Of a stretch of 64,000 nucleotides of DNA, positions 33,392 through 46,908 are shown one piece after another. Numbering within the stretch: the first letter of the stretch is position 1; the number at the start of each line of letters is the position of its first letter. The position numbers and the translations under genes were made by a program. Under the pieces are notes generated by a model, which had not been told where the DNA came from, ran no database searches, and saw only the letters and a list, made by a program, of their open reading frames with translations. The stretch spans positions 21,032,460 through 21,096,459 of the forward strand of contig OZ022500.1 in assembly GCA_963989385.1 (NCBI GenBank). Direction: 5' to 3'. This DNA comes from Ctena decussata. Taxonomy: Eukaryota; Mollusca; Bivalvia; Lucinida; Lucinidae.

Positions 33392-34358
33392 AGTATGGCT
33401 GCTTCCCCTGAAAAAGTACCCACTCATGTTGACAGATGTCAGTGTCACCATTTCTTTCACTGTTTGGACCTTTTTTTTCTTTTCTCCATGTTGGATCTAA
33501 GCCATCCTTTTTCATTCACTCAAACTGTGCACTAAAGACAGAATTTGTACTTTGATTTGCATCAATGATCTATATATCAATCATCTGGTGTCGTAGGACC
33601 ACCTTAGACATTGACAACACCACATATTTCAGATATTACTGTCATCATCTTGTACACATGGTTTATCAGTATTTCAGACTACTGATTCTCTAGGATTTTT
33701 TTCTTAGGATTGGGGTTTATGACTATCCTAGAGTTTAAAATGTATGGCCACATTGCTTTTATAAAACACTGTAAATCTTATAACTCTGTAGTTTGTTTTC
33801 TCATCTTTTTTTTTAAATTTGTTCAAGGATAATTTCTTATTTATTTGTTTACCTTTTTTTTTCTTTCATTTTTTCTTATTTTAGTTTCATTCTACTTCTA
33901 CCAATTTGCCACCACATCCAGCATTAAATACATGCAGCAACTAAAGTACATAGGTGCAGGTTTGGAGGAAACAAAGAACATTGCCTTATATTAACACCCA
34001 ACTAAACCAAGCATACCCACATAATCACTGAAAAGCATACAACTAAACAACTGGTGAATAAAACATGTCAACTCATAAAGGGCATTTTCGTGTTTTTCCA
34101 TCTTATCAGTACTTTCTTGTCTAGAACTGAAACCTTTTCTCTATTAGACTCTCCTATCTTTGAATTCGGGCAAGTTGTTAGATCACTTTAGTAAAATCAC
34201 TTGTATAAGATGTGTCAGTCCAATGACCCAATTGCTCAAAACAAACGATGTCATCAGTGAACGAGACCTTTTCAAACATACAGTATTCAAAAACACTTCC
34301 CTTTTTTTTCTACTAAAACACTGCCATTTCTTCTGCAAAAACTGCCATTTTTTCAGCA

Positions 34359-34360
<2 letters not shown>

Positions 34361-34392
<32 letters not shown>
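34361..34392. repeat. Poly(A) run of 32
   Basis: Uninterrupted A tract after ctgccattttttcagcaat. A similar actgccatttttgcc motif beside A tracts recurs at 36264-36310, so it may be part of a small repeat rather than a retroposon tail. Confidence 0.8.
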
Positions 34393-34394
<2 letters not shown>

Positions 34395-34439
34395 ATGTAG
34401 CACGCTGATTATATGTGTACTAGAACTGAATAGGTTGTT

Positions 34440-34627
34440 GACTACCGTAAAAACTATATATATTGGGACAGTTAGGTCTGAGCAAGTAGTGCAATGGATT
34501 TACACTATTTACCATCCCATTTGCATTTTTTGGACATATTACTGCACTGTAAAACCAAACAGTTCCAATTTTAGAACAATTATGATAATTATTTTTGGTG
34601 TCCCAATATTTAGAACTTTTACGGTAG
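34440..34627. mobile_element. Inverted-repeat element, CTACCGTAAAA ends
   Basis: Left ctaccgtaaaaactatatat and tattgggaca; right tgtcccaatatttagaactt and ttacggtag. The interior (taggtctgagcaagtagtgc, ttgcatttttt) links it to a dispersed family seen at 36035-36240, 47450-47612 and 57150-57310. Confidence 0.72.
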
Positions 34628-36034
34628 CAAGTTCATTTTGAACAACTGAGCCCAGACTGGCATGGATCTCATATAGACTTGTCCTTAAAGAGGACTGACA
34701 CGAATGTGTATTGATATGTACTGATTGTATCTGTTTTCATTATTCTGAATGTATACAACTGATTTAGCCGTACTAGAAGAAAAGGATCTTTAAACATTCT
34801 TGCCCTTCACAGTGAAATAGACACGTTCCTAAAATAATCACTACATGGCAATCTACACACTACACCATTCCACCAAAACCAATCTCTAAAATAGGACATG
34901 CCAACAGTACGGGATTTCATCACAATATGCAATAACTGACAGAAGATATGGGAAATTCTTTCTCTGATCAACCTTTTTCAACTGACGTTTTTTGTCCATA
35001 TATTTTCTCTCACATTCTCTATTTAGTACCCAAAGTTTTAATGCTGTATTTCTTCCAATAAATCACCCTTCTTTTAAAAACGCTCTCTTACCTTTTCTTT
35101 AAAATTATTATTATGTTTAAAAGGAGTGGCAAAATACTAACAAAATATGCTTCAGACAACATCAAAGTTTGTCTTTCTCACCCAGATTTTGTCCAAAGAT
35201 TGTCATAATATCATATAAGCCCTGTGAATTGCAATATCCCAGGGTGTTTCTTAGCAAAAATACTGTACCTATAGTCTTTCCACAGTTATTTGATCTGGAC
35301 AGTTTATCTCAACTTTCTGATGCACAGTTTATACTGTACGTTTAAAGGACAGAAGAATATTAGAGCTAAAGAAGTGTATTGATATGAGAATTCCAAAGTA
35401 ATTTTTTTTTTTTTTCATAAAAAAACCCCCAAACATCTTGTGGCAACTCATATAACTACTTCAAGGCATTTACGTGGGTCTGTGATGCCACATGCTCTTG
35501 TCTGTGATGCCACATGTTCTTATGCGTAAGAAAAATTATCTGTAGAATAACTAATATGAAAGAAGGGTAAGGTATTTTTCTGATATACTGGCATACACTG
35601 GCTGCAATTGTACCCATCTTTGTTTCCTATTACCTGTATAAAGTGTCATTTTTTTGTTTCCTTGTTTGCTTTATTTTTATTCTAGTATTTGTTTATTTTC
35701 TTATTTTCTGTTTTATTTTCTTATGTTTTAATTTCCATCAGATATTATATAAGAATTAAACTGTCCATAACAGCAGTTTAACATAACCAGATGGCATGAT
35801 TTTGGATATGTTACCCCTTGATTCAAAATGATACAAGATGTTTCATAAATATACGAGTACATGGACTTTACATATAGAGCTAGCTTATTACAAGTCAAAG
35901 TGTGCTATAAGTTGATATTTGCTGTAAATAGCCACAGAAAACACAGAAGGCACAGATCAGACTGCATCTAATGAAGCACGCTGAGCCCATTTGTTCAAAA
36001 CTAGGATGTCATTTGTTTCAAATGTATTAACTAA

Positions 36035-36240
36035 CGTATTGACCCTAAATATTCGGACAGGTCTGAGCAAGCATTGTAGACCCAGATCACTGCTCCTAAA
36101 GGAGCAGTTTGATCAGGGTCTACAACATTTGCCATTCACAAAGCATCATTTGCATGCATTAAGGTGTGTGAAATCCACTTTCTACGAATTTTGAACAATC
36201 ATTGTCCAACTTTCGGGTGTCCGAAATTTTAAGGTATAGG
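36035..36240. mobile_element. Foldback element with GATCACTGCTCC core
   Basis: cctaaatattcggacaggtc on the left and gggtgtccgaaattttaagg on the right are inversely related. The central hairpin agacccagatcactgctcct / aggagcagtttgatcagggtct is strong. Same family as 34440-34627 and 47450-47612. Confidence 0.65.
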
Positions 36241-39210
36241 TAAGGTTTTAAGGTACAGTATAGGCAAAAAAAAAAAAAAAACTGCCATTTTTGCCAAAAA
36301 AAAAAAAAAGTAAGGAGCTGAAATTGCAGTGCAAAACCCCTATCAATTTTTCAGTGAAAAATAAAGCACTTTTGATTTTACATTTACTAGAAGATGCAAG
36401 GAATTCGTAACTAATGACTTTGTTAAGCTTACAATGCTATGAAAAACTGGGCCCTGATCAGGATCTGCAGTGTGCCATTCTGCTGGTACATTTGTGATGC
36501 ATCACGAGACTATAAAATTAACTTTCCAATTTTAGGACTATTACAGCAAATACCGTAAATGTCTCAGCTTTGAGGGTATGTATAGCATGCTTTATGTACA
36601 TTTTGGTTATAATATATGTAGCCTACTAAATACTGGGTATGATCAGGCATATGGCCAATACATAATGTTCTATAAAACATGGAAAATCTCCAAACAAAAA
36701 ATGGTGGTTTAAAAATACTGACTATCATTTTTGCTTAAAAAATATATTATAATACACCTGCCACAGAGATGTGTACTACTAGGGATTATCTGATCACTCT
36801 TTTGCTTTTTGGGTCCATGTCTGTGTAACCAAATATTTCAGATTTGTTTCTGTGGATTATGATTTCGGACGTAATTTTGTTACTTTGACCAATTCTACTT
36901 AAGTAATTAACAGATGTTATTTAATTAATCAATTTCCCATAATTTTTAATGTTTTGACTGAATGAGTGAAAAAAAGCTAAGCATGAAGCAACATCTGTTA
37001 CAAAAACATTCAACATTAAAATACTAATCATACCATGCCAAGAAATTCAGCTGTTTTTTTTTTTTTGGTCTATATTTTATTTTTTCTTCTGAGCTCCAGA
37101 TCTGCAAACAACTAGATGTATCTGTATTTCTACAAAAAAATGCTTGTTGCAGGGCCTTACTACAATTACGTCAAAGTCTCAGGTGTTCACCACAGGGACA
37201 CTTTTGCAATTCTGCATATCATCTTATTCCCACAACAGCAGAAAATACCATGCAAGATCTCTATAACTTCACAGGGTATCAAACTTTGGACAGCAACAAA
37301 AAAGGAAACAATGTATACCCAGATCAGATCATTCCTCAGGAGCAGGATCTGTTTCTACACTGTTTGCAAGACAGCATAGCTTGCCTCAACTGGTGCTAGT
37401 CCATCATGCAGGCAAAGCTCTAAGTCTAAGACCTTGCTTTGAAGGTCACTATAGGGGTGTGACTTGCATATAAAACTTCGGGTGAGCATGTATTGTGAAC
37501 CCTATTTATAAACTAAAGCTATTTCAGTAATAAATCTTTACACAAACTTACACCCAAAACTAGCTCAAACTTTCAAACTCTGGACCATTATCACCTAAAT
37601 TCATCATGGTAAAATTGTAAGCCTTTAGAAAAATTTTATACAACAATTTCAACATAAATTTCTAAGTCTATGACCTTGACTTCAAAATCACACTGCATAG
37701 TGGGTGAATATTTTGAAAATATTCAAAATAGTGTCTACATCGGTTCAAGTACAAACTAAACCCCTCTCAGCATTATGAAACATTTCGACTTATGAAAATG
37801 TTGACCAATACCAAACCTCATATTTCTAAGTCCATGACCTTGACCTCAAGGTCACTCAATCAGGTGGGGATGGTACTGTTAAACTTCAAAATATCTAACT
37901 GCAGTCCTAGTATACCGTTGCTTGTGTACCCACATTGATTATGGTCTTTAGTCTATATGCTGTCATTCCCTTTTCTCATTTTACATCCTTTTTAATAAAA
38001 CTGAATTTCAGTAGGCATGGCACAACTGTTGAACATCTATGGTCCCATTTTCTAATCAGATATAGAGAATAATATGCACTTTTGCTTTGTTTTAGAACAT
38101 CATAAGCCAGTGCTAATAAAATTGAACTCTTTATACAAATCAAGTCTGCTGTCCACAATCCAGTACCGTAAAGTTTTTTTCCCAACCATATACACTTTAT
38201 CTCTCTCCCCTATCCAGTCATTTCCTGTTGAATAATTACTGTATTTCTTCTTGTATAAGACAGTTAAAGTATCAGGCAAGATCTTTATACACCTTCCAAG
38301 TTAAAAGCTTTTGACCTGTCTAATAGACTTTAAGCCAATTTTGAAAATTTTAGTTCCATTTTATGACTTATAATTATAACGTTACTGTTCCGAATAAGAA
38401 TGTAGACCCTTTCCCAACAAATGGTAATAGAGCAACACTGGTATCATGTACTGCAAAGTTTGTAAAAGTTTGTAAAACAGTACATAAAGTAACCATGGGT
38501 TACTTTTTCAAAAGAGCAAACTCAATACCAACAGATCATAACTGATCAATAATATTTTTTACAGTCTGGTTTCGTAAACATGGCCATTAGAAAGTCACAA
38601 GTTGCAAAATGGCTGGGGAGGCACCATGATTAGGTGATTCGAGGTGCTTGGTTATGGCACAGAAGGTCTGGGTTCTAATCCCCAATGACATGTGAATGAA
38701 AACCCTATCAACCCAGTAGTCATTGTGTACTGTTTCGAACCGAGGAAGGTTAAATGCAGTGAATTGAGATGTATAAGCTCTGTCTGACATATGATGTGCC
38801 CAAGGTATGGTGGGCCTCTAACACCAAACTCCCTATGGCCACAAAGATATGATAAACCTTAAACTTTCCATTATTTAAACTTTCCATTATAACGGATGGA
38901 CAGACAGACAAGGTTATAACTATGTATGACCCTCTGGGTCTAAAAAGGTTCTGGGCAGCTGTTTTAGCTTGTAACTGTCTCTGAACTGATGAGCCTTGTA
39001 CACACTGCATCTGTTTACAAGTTCAAGCTCTTTTTTTTTTAGGGTCAGATGACAGTCAGATTTTTTTTTATTTTTACAGTTGTAAACACTTTTATCACTT
39101 AAAGTGCAAAAACCGAAAAGTTATATTTGCCAATAGTAAAGTAATCACAGTATCTCTGCTGTTTTAGATCTTCCCTAGTGTTATTAAAGCTTGATTTTTT
39201 TCTTTTCTGT

Positions 39211-39494
39211 TAACACTTGAAGCACCAAAAATGAAAAAAATTGAGTTTCAAACAGCTGAGTCTTCAAGCATTTTAAATCCAGATGAGAGGGCTATAATGA
39301 GCTACCTCATTTAGATTTATACTGTTTGCCTTCAAATCCAGATGAGAGAGCTCATAATGAGCTGCCTCATTTGGATTTATACTGTTTGCCAGCCAGTCTT
39401 TAAATTCTCAATCTGATACAGCTTGGACTACATATTATTTGAAACCTTGCAGATTTATATGTTGTCATCTGCTGTTTTTGGTGCTTTAAGGGTT
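39211..39494. mobile_element. TAACCCTTTAAGTGCCAA family, copy 2
   Basis: Ends taacacttgaagcaccaaaa and ttttggtgctttaagggtt. The internal segment around 'aaatccagatgaga...gagctacctcatttagattta tactgtttgcc' is present twice, making this copy longer than the others. Confidence 0.75.
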
Positions 39495-41257
39495 CAAATG
39501 GGACCATAACAGAACAAACAGCTAGTGCAGAAAACATATAAACAAGCAGGTAAAGAATCAAAATGCAGAGTGTGCTAACAAAGGAAAGACAGACTACGAG
39601 AAAAACAAAGCCTGCTGCTCCTTCTGAAGTGTCAAAAAGCAGACGTACATTGTCTGTTTTGGGACTGGGCCATGTTTGACAATGACGTAATGAAAAGATG
39701 ATTTTTTTTTCTTGTTTGGAGCAGCAAGCTCCTGTGAAAAGTACCATTACCAAAAATAACAAACAACAAGACTTCTAAAACTACAAGCTTCTTGTGTTAG
39801 GTTGACAATATAAAAATATGATGCTTTTACAACAAAATAAATAAATCTTCAACCCTGAAAGTTTACATCCATTTAAAATCATTCTTGTTTGTTAAGTGGC
39901 CATACATTTGAAACTAAAGGCACAACAGAGTAGTTTTTGAACCTATATGTTTACAACCTATTCCATATGTACGTATTGGTGTATTCTTATTCATTTTCCC
40001 AATTTTTGCTTCTATGCCAAGATGATGTAAGAATGGAATATACTGCTTATAAGAATATACAACATTTCAACCTGAGAAAATAATATCAACACCATGGAAA
40101 GTAAACACATACATTCAAATAACCATGTTAAATTTTATTGGATGACATAAACAATGATTCATGGGAAATAGAGATCAATGGGCCAATCAAGGAGCAGCAG
40201 GCTTTTGCAGCTTTAATAAGCTGCAGAAAAAACAAACATGTAACACATTTGAATACAGCAGCTACGTTTATTGCAACACTTGAACATTGATAGACTATTA
40301 CAAGCATAGTTATAAAAACAACTTCTAAAAAATCTTTCCCCTTCATTTTTGTTCTTTTGAAACATTTTACTTGAAAATAAAAAATTAAAATTAAAACGAA
40401 ACTGGAAAAAATCAATGTGTATAAATCTATAAAACTAACAAAAAGCATATACATAGGTTTTTTTATGTTCATTGGTGTTATTATTTAGTTAAAGTTAAGT
40501 ATGAATAAATCATAAAATTATGGAATTTTCCTTTGTTATTTTTCTCCAAACCAATTAATCAGAAACCTACAGAAGACATGTAGATAAAACCCACAACCTT
40601 AAACTGCCTATATACTGGTGATATAACGTAAATTGCAATGCTGTTCTCAAAACAATTTATTTCATGGTAAGTAAAAAAATATTTTAAAACAATGATTTCT
40701 GTGTATCAAATCCAGTCTGTTTTGCTTGTTAAATATTAAACTGTTATATATATATGTTCTGTTTGCCATTTTACATTTCTTGCAGAGTAAAAACATTTCC
40801 TACAGAGTAAAAAGTGTTATGGAGCCTGATTACATAGGGTTGTTCCAGCAACGTAACAAAAACAAAATATCCAGGTATTTTGAAAATGTCTTTCAAGTTT
40901 GATATGAAAAAAAAGTTCTTTTAGTTCAATGTATATATACTTTCTGTTGTTGCTTGATTTACAGACAATGTCTGGATGAACTTTAAATAAACCTTAAAAG
41001 GAAAATATTTTATCAGGTGAATAGATTAAGTTCCTATAATTTTAATGTATGTTTTTTAAGTAATGTTATAAATAAGGCTAAAATATCTCATTACTTCAAC
41101 ATATGTTTTAGATAAGTTAAGACTCTGAAAGAATTATGTTGCTGGTTAAAAAATATGCTCACACAAAAATTTTCGTATGCTTCTTAAACTTATATATATT
41201 GAGAGTTAAAATATGGAAACAGAGGATACATGACTGACCATAAATTGCATTAAAATA

Positions 41258-41703
41258 TACTACACAAAATAAGTTTTGCATCACCTTACTTTTTCCATGG
41301 AGCTAATGCAAAACAGTCATTATTTCGCCTGTGTAAAAGTCATAAAGAGTAGTAGTGAAACACGTGGTTATTTTGTATGATTAAGAGTCTTATGTTTCAG
41401 TATTATACATGTGAAAATGTTTTCAGTTCCATCTGTCTTGGTAGATACAAGCTTTTAAAGAGTAAATGCCTAATTCAGGCAGATTTTTGTATTGTGTGTT
41501 GAGCTAATACCACTGAGCAGCAAGAAACTTTTCTCTACCCCGACGGGGGTCAGTTTTGTCCTCCAATTTGTCATGTGTTTACAGAGACATAAATGTATGT
41601 GTTACAGAAACCATAAAGCAAAGCAACAGCATGGGAAATAAATTGATTTAGCATCATGTCTATAAGAAAATATATAGTGATGCAAAACTTCTTTTGGGTA
41701 GTA
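41258..41703. mobile_element. 446-bp Tc1/mariner-like MITE with TA duplication
   Basis: Terminal inverted repeats tactacacaaaataagtttt (left) and the inverse of aaaacttcttttgggtagta (right), both continuing with gcatcac, about 28 bp with few mismatches. Flanked by TA at 41256-41257 and 41704-41705. A TA duplication and this tip style are typical of Tc1/mariner (family knowledge). Too short and without a frame for a transposase, so non-autonomous. Confidence 0.82.
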
Positions 41704-42280
41704 TAGTTCAGGTAAGAAAAAAAATATACTCATGAAACATATTATGGAAACCTTATTACCATACAAACTCTAATTATTCAGACAGAACCAGACATGCCTG
41801 AGCCTACAATTTCAGCTGCATTGTCTGACCTGAGGCTGCAATACTACATGTATATTTATTTGGCTAAAAGGGAGTTGTATCCCCTACAAAACAACCCAAC
41901 AATCTAGATTTTTGGAATTGTTTTGGAAGGGAACAATCCATCTTATAGCAGATGGGTTTAGTCATTTTTGAAAGAGTTAAAGCCTGATCACAGAGCAATT
42001 AAACATGGTATTTGCCTTTCAGCCAACAGTTACATGAAAAAATCACCTGATACAATAGGAAGCTTGCCAAAATTTGAAGATGGAAATGTCAGCTGATGTC
42101 TGAATATTCAAAGCTAATATAGTTTATGTCCCTTATGCTCTATCTACTTGTATTTAGGCACTCAATGCAAAAATTATTAACTAAGAAACTGCATCCGGGA
42201 TCTGCATCAGGGATCAAACCAGCAGTGCCATCAGGAAAGAGCCTTATGGCATGCACATACACCAAGACTCAGACAACTAT

Positions 42281-42404
42281 GACCCAAGTCCATTTTGGTC
42301 ATTTTAAAAGTTTAAAATGACCAAATTGGACTTGGGTCATGCATCCATTAGCATTCAAGCAAGGAGCTTGCTTGAATGCTAATGGATGCATGACCCAAGT
42401 CCAC
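42281..42404. repeat. Two adjoining hairpins sharing a 12-bp motif three times
   Basis: Hairpin 1 (42281-42338): gacccaagtccattttggtc and its inverse. Hairpin 2 (42339-42391): atgcatccattagcattcaa and its inverse around aaggagctt. The motif gacccaagtcca appears at both ends and, inverted, between the hairpins. The unit reads like successive foldback copying of one 12-bp seed. Confidence 0.8.
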
Positions 42405-43520
42405 TTCATGTATCATCACTCTGTTGCTCCCAAGGAAATTATCTGAGCTCTGATGAAAAGTGAAGACTCTGATAAAAAGGGAAGACTACAGGGATGCACA
42501 CACTGATTTGAGTCTTGGCTGCTTGCCTATGCCATAAGGTACCATTTTCCTTGTTACAGTTCAAATTATTTAAAGAAGCATCTAACTGAGCAGTCTAACT
42601 GAGCAGTCGTTATTCTTTTTCTTTCACCATGATTAACTTGTGACACAACATGCACAGAAGCTCATTATTTCACTACAGTTAATGCACTACATGTAAGTTT
42701 TCACAAAATGCCGTGTATCATATGGTACTACAAAAAGCAGATTTCATTTATAGTCTCCTCCACACAACTGACTTCTTAAATTTTAGAATTTCATTGAGTA
42801 TTCACTTTTTTGTTGGAACTCTTATTATATTTGTTGTTAATTTTACTTTTTGTTTATTGTTGTTTTATTTTTATTAATTGCTTGTGTCTTTTGTTTATAA
42901 TATTCTTACATACAATAGCATAAAATAAGTGTGTTAAGTGTGTACATTTATGAACCTTTCTCTAAATTTTCACATAATGTCCCTTTTCAATGTAGGTATT
43001 TTATTACATCTTTTTGTGTTGTTTTTGTTTTGGCTGGTTTTTCATTTGCACCTATTTTTTCTACTGTTCTATGAGATTTATGTTTCTCTCTCCATTGGAA
43101 ATTATCTTTTATCAAAGATACATGTATAAGAAATTTGTTATCAATTCTTTCTTAGGCTTGTAAATCCGGGACAAAACAACATGTAATATAAATATTGAAA
43201 AAGCTTACTATACATACAACAGTAACGAGTATAATATGAACAAGCTAAAATTGCGGAGTATTTCTAAATGATGTGGTTAACACCCTGAGCAAACGAGATC
43301 AACACTTCTAGTTTAATGGATTTTAATTGCACTTTTGAAAAGAATCTAGTGGCTGCCATTTGATGATTAGTTTCTGAGATGTTACTGTTACAAAACCTAC
43401 ATCTAATGATAATGTCTTTATTTTTTCTCTCTTTCTGTTGAAATTCTTACTGAACCCACAGCAATGATGATTCATAGTCCCTTTTTCCCTCTCCTGCTGT
43501 TATAAACTGTAATTTCACTG

Positions 43521-43738
43521 AAGTGAGTGGCTATTCCTCCATATTTTTCTGCCATTTTTAAAAAGGAAAACAACTTTTGTGACTTCTCAATGGCAAAGCC
43601 CTTCAAAATTGGGATCTATTCTAAAGAAAAGAACTTGCTCCTAAAAGAGCAAGTTCTTTCCCTTAGGAGTTGACACCCATTGAGAAGGGAAGTGAAAATG
43701 ACAGAACTGCTTCCCAGAGAGTGTACCCAATCACCTTA
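43521..43738. mobile_element. AGGTGAATGGATA family foldback, divergent copy
   Basis: aagtgagtggctattcctcc, ccatttttaaaaaggaaaac, ttgctcctaaaagagcaagt at the centre, and gcttcccagagagtgtaccc aatcacctt at the right. Clearly the same structure as 5846-6060. Confidence 0.7.
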
Positions 43739-44406
43739 AGTGGAACAGATCGCCAGACAAAGGAGAATGACGATAATACTGTGATAATTTTTCTTCTTTC
43801 TCCATGACAATATAGTGTTGTGGCTAGACTTTCTCAAGACCCTATATTTATCTAAATTTCACTTTCAAACAGGAAAGTCCCTTTCAGTGGAACAATATGT
43901 GAAAGTCCCTTTAGAAGTTATCTCGGAATATATTCTACAATTTTAAACAGGAACATTTTCTTTCTTTTTTTTTTTTGCAAAATGTTATAAAATAATGGAA
44001 CATTAATTTACAGACTTGGGCATGTCTAAGTCGTGGCCCCTTGATGGAAATGCCTCAGTGTAGTATTTCCAGTGAGTTCTAACACCATATTTTTATGGAG
44101 CAATAAAAAAAATTATGCCATCATCATCATCAAACCAACTTTCTTATATGATGACAGGACTTTGGATATTCTATTTCCTTGCATAGTTACTGTTGGCTGC
44201 CATTGCTACTAAATAGGCCATATTTCATCTTACACTAGTCTGTCAAACTTTCTAACGAATATGCTTGAATCAGTATTGGTCTCACAGTTTTTTTTTGTGT
44301 TTTTCATTCGCCGATTTAAACTGCAGTCTATGCTTGATACTACTTTACATTTTTTGTGGTTCCATGAGAGCAACTGATAAGGAATGTATTTGATAACTCT
44401 GAATAT

Positions 44407-44626
44407 ATGAGCCATGACACAACAAAACCAACAAAGTGGCATGTGCCCCCAACAAAGACTCAGATCAATCTGGGCATCTGCCCAGTCTGATCAGAGTCTT
44501 CCTTATTGGCATGTAGGTAGTTTAGACCCTTAGCTACTGTTTATGTGCACAGCAAAGACTCTGTTCAGACTAGACGGCTGCCCAGGCTGATCTGAGTCTC
44601 CATGGTTTTGTCGTGTCATGGGTCAT
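44407..44626. mobile_element. GAGCCGCGACACGACAAAACC family, copy 3
   Basis: atgagccatgacacaacaaa at the left and ggttttgtcgtgtcatgggtcat at the right. The core cagatcaatctgggcatctg / cagtctgatcagagtc is retained. A degenerate box-B-like segment follows at 44636-44690. Confidence 0.82.
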
Positions 44627-44987
44627 ATTTTCTTATTCCTCCAGGAATTAAACTCAGAAGTCCCTCATCAGAACTGCCTTGCCAAGTTGGTTCTGAAGAG
44701 GGCTCAGATCATGTATTTCTTCGTAAACTTGCAGAAATTATTTATAAATTATCAAATACCTCTCATATCTGGGGCTCTTTACCATCATCAAATATATTCA
44801 TGTGTAAGCACTGTGAATATAGCAAAAACTTAAAGCACATCCATTAGCCACGCACACTTAAGTCTTTTGCAATTCGACATTTACGTCTGAAAGCCATATT
44901 ACCGTTGCCATTTTATTATTTCAGGTATTATTTTATTTTTCTTTTAATCTTTTTCTCTTTTCCTAGTTTTGTTATCATTATTTAAGG

Positions 44988-45138
44988 AATGAATTTCATT
45001 TTTCTGAGGTTTATCGAAGTGTAAACTACATTGGGTCACGTGAAAAGTGAATGAATCCCGAAGGGGTTCATGTAAACTTTGCTAGTGACCCAATGTAGTT
45101 TACACTTCGATAAACATCAGAAAAATTAAGTTCATTGC
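44988..45138. repeat. 150-bp palindrome
   Basis: ttatcgaagtgtaaactaca then ttgggtcac, mirrored as gtgacccaatgtagtttaca then cttcgataa. The arms extend outward with weaker symmetry (gaatttcatttttctga / cagaaaaattaagttc). The loop contains gaatcccgaaggggttca. Confidence 0.82.
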
Positions 45139-46172
45139 TTATATTTACATTCGTTTCAATCAAATCTTTAATGAAAAATCTTATATAAGCGCTAAAATTG
45201 AAGAAGTAAAACATGTACACGCAGCTTTTTCTGCTAACAGCAGAATGGCATGCATGACATCATGATGTTGCTGACGCCCAATCAGCTGGTAGAGAGCCTT
45301 TGTTTATTTTTACATCATTGACGTCCCATGTCTCAATGTAATTATTGGAATGTAAACTATATTACGTTCCAATGGTTTACTATAGGGCTTTTCAGTAAAT
45401 ACACCAAGAATGTAAATATTTCGTTTTCTCTGTTAAGAAATTGTATTCATTGTGAATGCTAATTTTTCTACTTTCATTACAATTTTTGAAGTGATTTCCC
45501 CTCTTACATTGACATCATTCAGTAAAGCAGAGAATGAAATCTATACCCTATAGTTCACATAATGAAACATTTTTATCATGGAAAAAACTTGTATCATGTA
45601 ACATTTATCATGCTATTTGTATTATAACATTCAGAAATACAGCCATTTACGCCTGTATAATATAGAGAATAGCCATTGCACACGTGTAAAAGTTTAATGT
45701 AGGCCTAGTTGCAATGAGGGATAAATGATTTGTTTATATCAACATGTATGTAAAAAAATAAAGGAATGATGAAAATAAGTAGCATTAAACAGCTAAAAAA
45801 AATCAGCAAAAACCTGTAAAATATTTCAAAAGCCTGAATAAATATTGAAGCTATAATAATAAATATACATATGGCAAGTTGTTAGCCCTTTCCAACTTAC
45901 AAGATAACTTAGCGAAATTCACCATCAACTAAGCTCACTAATATTAAGAAATGTCTTCAGTACAATATTTTGAATACCAATTCCTATTGTAATAATAAAC
46001 ATGCAACAGTAAGCTAAAATGATTTTTTTTCTTGGTTTGTTTTTTCTTAATAATAAAAAAATCTTGAACAAAAATGTGCTGCATGACCAGACGAAAAATA
46101 CTGACAAAGTCACATGAAGGTCACATGACAATCACATGACAAGGCTCAGCAGATCTACTAATAATTACACAC

Positions 46173-46247
46173 CCTCTGGCTGTTTTTCTTCCACCGAAAG
46201 TTTTCTTGCTAATTCTGTCATAGCAGCTTCTTTCTGGGCTGATTCTT
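46173..46247 (-). CDS. 25-codon micro-exon, phase 1
   Basis: A 75-bp minus-strand frame with acceptor (atttattttcag) and donor (GAGG/gtgtgt), phase 1 at both ends. The peptide is ESAQKEAAMTELARKLSVEE followed by KQPE, a likely short helix. It follows the composition of the other exons and sits 6.6 kb from the previous exon. It is the last exon before the 30-kb intron. The donor is followed at once by an in-frame stop in the intron (GTG TAA), so reading through would truncate the protein. It was located by splice sites and phase rather than ORF length. Confidence 0.65.
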
Positions 46248-46686
46248 CTGAAAATAAATAAAAGAAATATTTTGTTACAAAAACTATCGACAAAATTTGA
46301 CATTTATATACTCATGACATTAATACTGACAATCAGAAATTACATGTATATTTATCCAGTGCACATATAAGAAGAGTATTCGATGATAATTCTGGGCTAT
46401 TTTTTTCAAGATAATCTATAAATATCTATCTTGATATCCCTTCATTACAAATGCCTAATAAGGGGCCACAACCAAGTTTTCACACAGAATTCAAAGAAGT
46501 TATCTCGGAATTATCTTAAAAACCCTCCTTATCTGCAGCTCTGAAGAACTAGTGACAAATCTACTACGCGCACTCATGGCATAAAAATGGCATAGAAAAC
46601 ATATATCTATCTACCAATTATTAAACATGTTCCAACAATTTCCCCACAGGGATGAAAAGTGCCGTATTCATTTGGCTACAAGACAG

Positions 46687-46908
46687 GGGGCCGTATTCAT
46701 AAAGCCACTTAAGTCGTTGCTATGCGGTTGCTAAGGCTAAGTATCTATAAAGGAGATTCCCTACATCTATGAAATTTGGTCTGGAGGAACAGTCTTTGTA
46801 AGACTGTTCCTCCAGATCAAATTTCATAGTTGTAGAGAATCTCCTTCAAAGAAATTTAGCCTTAGCAACAGCATAGCAACCACCTAAGTTGTTTTGTGAA
46901 TACAGCCC
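46687..46908. mobile_element. GGGGTCGTATTTATAAAACGAC family, copy 2
   Basis: ggggccgtattcataaagcc at the left, ttttgtgaatacagccc at the right. The arms carry gttgctatgcggttgctaag and ggaggaacagtctttgtaag as in the 7306 copy. Confidence 0.85.

Larger units (their letters stand above)
15941..46172 (-). other. 30-kb intron, almost entirely repeat-derived
   Basis: Between the giant exon and the 46173-46247 micro-exon. It holds foldback elements, a 2.7-kb tandem duplication (18926-24472), degenerate arrays (24.76-29.2 and 30.06-33.39 kb), SINE-like copies and MITEs. Stretches I cannot assign: 17050-17840, 33450-34350, 34640-36000, 37000-39200, 39500-41250, 42420-43500 and 45150-46170. A missed micro-exon in these is possible. 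Confidence 0.65.

Noticed and set aside
38605..38770. tRNA-derived SINE (ggttctaatcccc box-B-like)
   Set aside because: No convincing box A at the right spacing and no flanking duplication.
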